Shown here in pieces: positions 59,610 to 64,000 of a stretch of 64,000 nt of DNA (positions within the stretch are counted from its first letter, which is position 1; every line of letters begins with the position of its first letter). The notes beneath the pieces were generated by a model. It was not told where the DNA came from. It saw only the letters and a program-made list of their open reading frames with translations, and searched no databases. The position numbers and the translations under genes were made by a program. The DNA lies in contig NZ_CP011040.1 in assembly GCF_000238255.3 (NCBI RefSeq), forward strand, positions 434,001-498,000, given 5' to 3'. Source of the stretch: Pseudoalteromonas spongiae UST010723-006. GTDB taxonomy: Bacteria > Pseudomonadota > Gammaproteobacteria > Enterobacterales > Alteromonadaceae.

Positions 59610-60407
59610 ATGAACCAATGGCGCTCAACACCTTCTCGCTTTAAAAAGAAAACCCTTGGTAGACCTGTGTTGCCAAGAGCCACCAATATGCCGCCGTGGG
59701 AGCATGTAAAAACCCATAAACATACGTGGGGGCAGCTTGCTTATACTAGTAATGGTGTACTCACGCTTTTTACCCCCGAAGGCAAATTTATTATTCCGCC
59801 GCAACAAGCACTTTGGTTACCACCAGGGCTTGAGCATGAAAGTTTTTGTCGCTACGGCGGCAAATTTCGCAGTGTTTATATTGATGAAAAGTATACCGAG
59901 CGCTTAGGCACATCTGCCAAATCAATTGAAGTCGACAGTGTGCTCCGTGCGCTTATTTTAGAGATCTGCACGTGGCAAGATGACTATCAATTAGATGATA
60001 AAACTCAGCGTTTTATCGATGTGTTTATTGACCGTATTGAACTTGCCAAAGAAACTAACTTTGTGATGCCACTAAGTGAAGATGTGCGCTTAATGCCAAT
60101 TATCAGTGAGCTTTTAGCTAACCCTGGGAATAAACTCACCATTGAACAGTGGGGTGAAAAAGTAGGTGCATCAAGCCGTACCCTGAGTCGTTTGTTCAAT
60201 AAGCAAATGAATATGGGGTTTTCACAGTGGAAACAAAAGCTTAAAGCATTTAAAGCGGTAGAGTTACTGGAAGCAGGATATCGCCAGCAAGATATTGCAC
60301 ATGAACTCGGCTTTGAATCGGTGTCGGCATTTAATACCGCATTTAAACATTATTTTGGCGTCGCCCCAAATGCCTATGTAAAATCACATCACGTAAATAA
60401 AAGCTGA
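59610..60407 (+). CDS. AraC-family regulator with cupin domain
   Basis: The 265-residue protein has an N-terminal cupin with HKHTWGQLAYTSNGVLTLFT and PPQQALWLPPGLEHE, and a C-terminal AraC domain with LTIEQWGEKVGASSRTLSRLF and HELGFESVSAFNTAFKHYFG. It resembles NimR/YbbB-type regulators. It is divergent from the MFS gene, the likely target; the cupin would bind the inducer. Confidence 0.88.
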   Translation: MNQWRSTPSRFKKKTLGRPVLPRATNMPPWEHVKTHKHTWGQLAYTSNGVLTLFTPEGKFIIPPQQALWLPPGLEHESFCRYGGKFRSVYIDEKYTERLGTSAKSIEVDSVLRALILEICTWQDDYQLDDKTQRFIDVFIDRIELAKETNFVMPLSEDVRLMPIISELLANPGNKLTIEQWGEKVGASSRTLSRLFNKQMNMGFSQWKQKLKAFKAVELLEAGYRQQDIAHELGFESVSAFNTAFKHYFGVAPNAYVKSHHVNKS

Positions 60408-60429
60408 TTTAGGTTTTTGGTTTTTGCGA

Positions 60430-61185
60430 TTACTTAGCGCCGTATTTAGCCAAAATAGCGTCGATTTTCCCGCTTTTTTGTAGCACCAAAAACGCGTGTT
60501 TTAGTTTGCTAACAAGCGCAGGTGAAACGCTCTGCTTGCTGAACGCAAAATAAACCGCTGCCTTGTTTACAATAAGCGGATGAATTTTCAAGTTTGGCAT
60601 TGCCGTGCCTTGCTGTTGTTCAAACATGATATTGAGTTTGGCCTCAAGGTATCCTGAAATACGCTGCGATTTTAATAAAATGGCTTTGGTTTGATTATTT
60701 GTCACCCAAACAATTTTATCTTTATTCCGTTCAGACTGTGCCAAGGTGCTCATAAAGGCTTCGCCGTAGAACGACCCTGTTTGAATAGCAACGGGGTTAT
60801 TTAGTGAAAAAAGCTGTGTAACTTGAGTGATTTTTTCACTCATTGGTGGGCTAACAAATACTAAGGTTTCAAAACGTTGCGGACCAACAAAGTAGGCAAA
60901 CTGCTCGCGTTCGTCGGTTTTAGTAACCGACATCATCAAATCAATTTCACCATTTTCGAGCAACTTAAGCGAGCGCGCCCAAGGTAAATCGATAAAATCG
61001 AATTCACAGTGTGCTTCATTTAATAATAGCTCGGCGAGTTCAACATCGAGTCCTTGCCAGCGGCCCGTAACTTTCTGTGATTGTGCAGAATATTGCTCAA
61101 CTCGCACGGTAATGTCACATGAAAACAAATCACATGCAAAAAGAACCAGTGCTAAACAAACATACTTGAGCATAAGGGCGGTCAC
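60430..61185 (-). CDS. Periplasmic solute-binding protein (SBP_bac_3)
   Basis: The 251-residue protein has a signal peptide and an amino-acid-type binding fold: GRWQGLDVELAELLL, DFIDLPWARSLKLLENGEIDLMMSVTKTDER and a C-terminal LVLQKSGKIDAILAKYG. No ABC permease is nearby. Many orphan members in Alteromonadales act as sensors or scavengers; ligand unknown. It starts at GTG 61185 or ATG 61173; neither has a clear ribosome site. Confidence 0.83.
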   Translation of the reverse strand: MTALMLKYVCLALVLFACDLFSCDITVRVEQYSAQSQKVTGRWQGLDVELAELLLNEAHCEFDFIDLPWARSLKLLENGEIDLMMSVTKTDEREQFAYFVGPQRFETLVFVSPPMSEKITQVTQLFSLNNPVAIQTGSFYGEAFMSTLAQSERNKDKIVWVTNNQTKAILLKSQRISGYLEAKLNIMFEQQQGTAMPNLKIHPLIVNKAAVYFAFSKQSVSPALVSKLKHAFLVLQKSGKIDAILAKYGAK

Positions 61186-61294
61186 AACAACTAAACGTAA
61201 AGTAATAGCCTACCTTAAGCATGGGGTGCTTTAAATCAAAAATGATTACTTTTTTGCGTTGAATCACAAGAGTGGAAATAATTGTTTGAAGCAA

Positions 61295-61340
61295 AAGATT
61301 ACATGTGTAATTATTAGGGTTAAGATTACATTTGTAATTA
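61295..61340 (+). promoter_or_regulatory. Tandem operator: two AAGATTACAT-N-TGTAATTA copies
   Basis: AAGATTACATGTGTAATTA (61295-61313) and AAGATTACATTTGTAATTA (61322-61340) are 19-bp direct repeats with one difference, 27 bases apart. Each holds the palindrome ATTACA-NN-TGTAAT, equal to the CopY/BlaI-type core TACA-NN-TGTA. They end 11 bases before the lipoprotein start, overlapping the leader. Confidence 0.7.
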
Positions 61341-61351
61341 AAAGGATGTAT

Positions 61352-62041
61352 ATGAAATATTTAACGCTCTTATTGTGTTTATTTTTAACTGCGTGTGCCA
61401 ATACACAATTGCACCTAGTGACAAAGGGCTACTCTAAAAATGAAGTTGCTGCCTTAAAAAGTAGCCTGAGCGAGCAACTCGTAAAGCAAAAAATAGATGT
61501 GGTGTTAAGCGATATTCCACTGCCTGCGATGTTTCCTGATGCATCGCTTGCCTTAAACCCAACCTACAATCAGCCAGATGTTATTGCGCTGCTTGATAAT
61601 TGGCTTTTGGCGAACGGCCATAAAACATCGCGCGAATTTCGTTTTAGCGAAGGCAATCATTATTATTCCAAAGCACATTTAGGGCTTTATCTGCGAAAAC
61701 CAGGCAGTAAAGAGCAAGTTGATTTACCGCCTTATTTACGCACGCAATATTGCGATGTTGCCGACGGCACACTCGCGCTTAACAAAGACGGACAAGCGGT
61801 TTTAGAATATGAACTATTAGGTGATGGCAGCGATAAAATCGACACACTTAAGGGCCAATGGTTTTTTGCAGACAAACATCTTACGGTCGATTTTAATGAA
61901 ATAAGCCAAACATTTAAGTTGGCAAAGGAAGAAAAACAAACGCATTTAGGCCCGCGCCCCGCTGATGTGTATAAACCCACAAAACAATTATCAAAAAAGC
62001 ATATTCTAAATTGTGAATTCTTGATTATTTACATTAACTAG
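61352..62041 (+). CDS. Hypothetical lipoprotein under tandem operators
   Basis: The 229-residue protein has a lipobox (LTAC, Cys15) and a mature part of unknown fold with LHLVTKGYSKNEVAALKSSL, HYYSKAHLGLYLRKPG and RTQYCDVADGTLALNKDG. AAGGA precedes ATG 61352; the longer upstream frame covers the operator. It is monocistronic. The operator type suggests control by a BlaI/CopY-like repressor, which is not in the window. Confidence 0.72.
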   Translation: MKYLTLLLCLFLTACANTQLHLVTKGYSKNEVAALKSSLSEQLVKQKIDVVLSDIPLPAMFPDASLALNPTYNQPDVIALLDNWLLANGHKTSREFRFSEGNHYYSKAHLGLYLRKPGSKEQVDLPPYLRTQYCDVADGTLALNKDGQAVLEYELLGDGSDKIDTLKGQWFFADKHLTVDFNEISQTFKLAKEEKQTHLGPRPADVYKPTKQLSKKHILNCEFLIIYIN

Positions 62042-62093
62042 CACTTTTAAACTGCTGATTTCCGCTTATAACGCAGCCAATTTTCGGCTTTTA

Positions 62094-62149
62094 GGGGTGG
62101 GAAAATCATTTATTTGATTTTTCCCCCTGTTAATTCGTATTTTCCCCCC
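62094..62149 (+). promoter_or_regulatory. Three ATTTTCCC-type motifs upstream of the LytS-linked gene
   Basis: ATTTTTCCCCC (62117-62127) and ATTTTCCCCCC (62139-62149) are direct repeats 22 bases apart; GGGGTGGGAAAAT (62094-62106) is an inverted copy. Together they form a candidate binding array for a regulator of the downstream gene, possibly the LytTR-type response regulator expected after the kinase. Confidence 0.5.
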
Positions 62150-62235
62150 ACTTGTTGTTTTTGCATTAAAACGCGAAGTTTTTGTGGTTAGTCTAGACCC
62201 TATCAGCTCATAACGACGAACAACGAGATAACAAC

Positions 62236-62973
62236 ATGAATAACAACAACGTAGAAAAACAACTTACTGTACAAAAACGTATTAACGCAGCACTTAGCAT
62301 TGGTTTAGTGTCACTGGCGGGCTATGTTGGCCTTGCCAAGCCAACGGTAGCTGAATTTGAAGAAATTAGTGTCGAGCGCTTAAACATTGTAGAGAAAAAT
62401 GGTTATAACCGCATGGTACTCGCTAACTCAGATAAATCGCCAGGTGCCATTAAGCAAGGTAAAGAAGTGTTTAAACACAATTCACCGCGCCCAGGTATGA
62501 TTTTCTACAACGATGAAGGTACAGAAAACGGTGGCTTTGTGTTTCGCGGCGAAAAGGTAAATGACAAAGTAAATCATGGTCTGCACATGTCATTTGACCG
62601 TTACAACCAAGACCAAACTTTAATGATGCAACACATCGAAATGGATGATTACATGATCACTGGTTTAACCGTGATGGATAGACCAGACAGCGCAATGGAC
62701 TTTGACATGACCAACCGCTTTATGGAAGCGCAAAAAGCGGGCGATACAAAAACCATGAATGAAATTGAAAACTACATGGTTGAGAATAAATTACTCGGTG
62801 CACGCCGCGCATTTTACGGCACGCTAAATGGTGATTCTCGCCTGCAATTAAATGATGCAGATGGTAAAAAACGTATTCAAATGGTTGTAACGAAAGACGG
62901 TGAAGCCAAACTAGAGTTTTTAGATGCCAATGGAAAGGTTATTATGCGCCTTCCAGAAACCGCTGAACAATAA
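62236..62973 (+). CDS. Conserved secreted or membrane-anchored protein, LytS partner
   Basis: The 245-residue protein has one N-terminal hydrophobic helix (about 19-35) and a beta-rich exposed part with a repeated pattern: VERLNIVEKNGYNRMVLAN, RPGMIFYNDEGTENGGFVFRG, SRLQLNDADGKKRIQMVV and AKLEFLDANGKVIMRLPE. It is unnamed but seems conserved beside LytS-type kinases. The kinase start follows after 16 bases, so they form an operon. It could be the sensor partner of the kinase. Confidence 0.7.
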   Translation: MNNNNVEKQLTVQKRINAALSIGLVSLAGYVGLAKPTVAEFEEISVERLNIVEKNGYNRMVLANSDKSPGAIKQGKEVFKHNSPRPGMIFYNDEGTENGGFVFRGEKVNDKVNHGLHMSFDRYNQDQTLMMQHIEMDDYMITGLTVMDRPDSAMDFDMTNRFMEAQKAGDTKTMNEIENYMVENKLLGARRAFYGTLNGDSRLQLNDADGKKRIQMVVTKDGEAKLEFLDANGKVIMRLPETAEQ

Positions 62974-62989
62974 TAATAGGAATAAGCAC

Positions 62990-63988
62990 GTGCCAAAGGC
63001 AATTAATTATCTGGTTCTATTTGTATTTTCATTGTTAATAGTGCTTTACGCAGCACTATTAACTACCCCAAATGGGCAAAGCCTTAATATTCATTTAGAT
63101 GCGCCGTTTTGGATATTTTTGCAGTGCGTAATTGCCCAGTGGCTAACCCTTAAGGTTTATCGCGTTGTAAAACAAGGTAACAGCTCAATAACGGCGCACA
63201 TTGCTAAAGTGTTTTTTACCAGTAACTTAGTGTTTAGTACGTTAGTGACTTCGCTTGTTATAGCGCTTGAAACTGCCATTGGTATTCAGCAAGTCGATAG
63301 CATGCACATGGTTGCAACGCTTGGTATGAATGCCTTGTTACATGCATTAGTAGGCGCTTATTCGCTGGCCTTTGAGTTGGTAACACGACTACAAAGGCAG
63401 CAATTAGTTTTGGCGAAAAAAGACAAAGCCTTGCTCGATAGCCAAGTAAAAACCCTGCAACAGCATATCGACCCGCATTTTTTATTTAATAACTTAAATG
63501 TCTTGTCGGCCTTAATTGTGAAAGATCCCGATGAGGCCGAGGAATATTTAGCCCAGTTCAGCGATATTTATCGTTATATTCTTGAACATAAGTCAAAAAA
63601 TTTAGTGCCACTTAGCCATGAGTTGGCGTTTGCTAACCATTATATGGCACTTATCAATACACGCTTTAATGGTGCCTACACGCTCAATGTGACACAAGGC
63701 GAGGAGACTAATACATCAGAAATTATCCCGTGTGCGCTGCAACTTGCCATTGAAAATGTGGTAAAACATAACGCAGCAAGTAACGATAACCCGCTTGAAA
63801 TTACAATAGATATTCAAAGCGATTGCATCGTAATTAGAAACCCGCTTCGCTTAAAAGAATTTAAAGCACCCTCGAGCAAAATAGGTTTGACGCATTTAAA
63901 TGCCCAGTGCCAAGCCATTTTTAACCAACCTATTTTAGTAGATGAAAGCGACAGCCATTTTACACTCACATTGCCTCTTGGAGTTTAA
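62990..63988 (+). CDS. LytS/YehU-family sensor histidine kinase
   Basis: The 332-residue protein has four membrane helices (about 1-130), a coiled segment and a His_kinase domain (PF06580 type): LKTLQQ-type H-box with QQHIDPHFLFNNLNVLSALI, then LSHELAFANHYMALINTRF and a C-terminal ATPase part with QLAIENVVKHN and IVIRNPL. Start GTG 62990 has AGGA at 8 bases. The stop is followed after five bases by the start of a new gene, expected to be the LytTR response regulator. Confidence 0.88.
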   Translation: MPKAINYLVLFVFSLLIVLYAALLTTPNGQSLNIHLDAPFWIFLQCVIAQWLTLKVYRVVKQGNSSITAHIAKVFFTSNLVFSTLVTSLVIALETAIGIQQVDSMHMVATLGMNALLHALVGAYSLAFELVTRLQRQQLVLAKKDKALLDSQVKTLQQHIDPHFLFNNLNVLSALIVKDPDEAEEYLAQFSDIYRYILEHKSKNLVPLSHELAFANHYMALINTRFNGAYTLNVTQGEETNTSEIIPCALQLAIENVVKHNAASNDNPLEITIDIQSDCIVIRNPLRLKEFKAPSSKIGLTHLNAQCQAIFNQPILVDESDSHFTLTLPLGV

Positions 63989-63993
63989 GTAGC

Positions 63994-64000
63994 ATGAATA
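63994..64000 (+). CDS. Start of the next gene, likely LytTR response regulator
   Basis: Only ATG AAT A is present. Position five bases after a LytS-type kinase is where the LytTR response regulator is normally found. This is an inference from context; the sequence in the window cannot confirm it. Confidence 0.3.

Overview
The window looks like a chromosomal stretch of an AT-rich marine gammaproteobacterium, most likely Alteromonadales close to Pseudoalteromonas. This is inferred from gene content: curli genes, secreted proteases and nucleases with C-terminal P domains, many DUF families common in that order, two TonB receptors with PepSY partners, and a GH92 mannosidase locus of marine type. 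No rRNA, tRNA, CRISPR array, transposase, integrase or replication origin was seen. One MITE-like repeat is the only mobile-type element. Genes sit in short operons on both strands, most closed by clear intrinsic terminators.

Layout. 1-3.7 kb: the start of a csgBA-type curli operon (leftward, cut by the window edge) and a secreted subtilisin-like protease. 3.7-6.7 kb: NlpC/P60 lipoprotein, ECF sigma factor SigZ, ArsH and a Tim44-like membrane protein. 6.7-13 kb: small conserved proteins (NDK-like, DUF3297, CWC, SYLF, DUF533, DUF2750) and a chromate transporter with a divergent LysR gene. 13-15.9 kb: a cytochrome c/rhodanese fusion, two paralogous membrane proteins and a lipoprotein hydrolase. 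15.9-18.3 kb: a DUF3649-PepSY-DUF3325 iron-uptake operon with a Fur-like site. 18.4-24.3 kb: a membrane protein/XRE repressor pair with a striking promoter architecture, a DKNYY protein, a second lipoprotein hydrolase, an alcohol dehydrogenase and an EamA transporter. 24.3-28.1 kb: a siderophore-type TonB receptor with a strong Fur site, an orphan Tat-exported TRAP-type binding protein and a small gene. 28.4-35.6 kb: a secreted EndA-type nuclease, a PhoX-like lipoprotein with a collagen-like linker, a MITE and a dihaem protein overlapping a membrane-protein gene. 35.6-42.8 kb: an AraC/DUF2306 pair, then a divergent FHA-regulator/Ser-Thr kinase pair and a three-gene cluster with a BcsD-like protein. 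42.9-46.5 kb: a PepSY/TonB-receptor operon behind a perfect 17-bp palindrome. 46.5-56.1 kb: a mannoside utilisation locus. 56.1-64 kb: serine hydrolase, MerC-like protein, MFS/AraC pair, periplasmic binding protein, a lipoprotein behind tandem operators, and a LytS-type sensor kinase with an upstream partner; the next gene starts in the last seven bases.

How the genes work together. The clearest pathway is mannoside catabolism: two GH92 alpha-mannosidases release mannose, an FGHS (FucP)-type MFS symporter imports it, an AGE-family isomerase converts it to fructose and a PfkB kinase phosphorylates that. The divergent LacI-type gene probably represses the operon through a perfect palindrome just downstream of a good promoter. 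Iron uptake is represented by two TonB receptors and two PepSY membrane proteins. The least explained parts are the kinase/FHA region with its BcsD-like neighbour, the XRE/membrane pair, the lipoprotein under tandem TACA-NN-TGTA sites and the cytochrome-rhodanese fusion. All functions come from reading the sequence; no database search was run.
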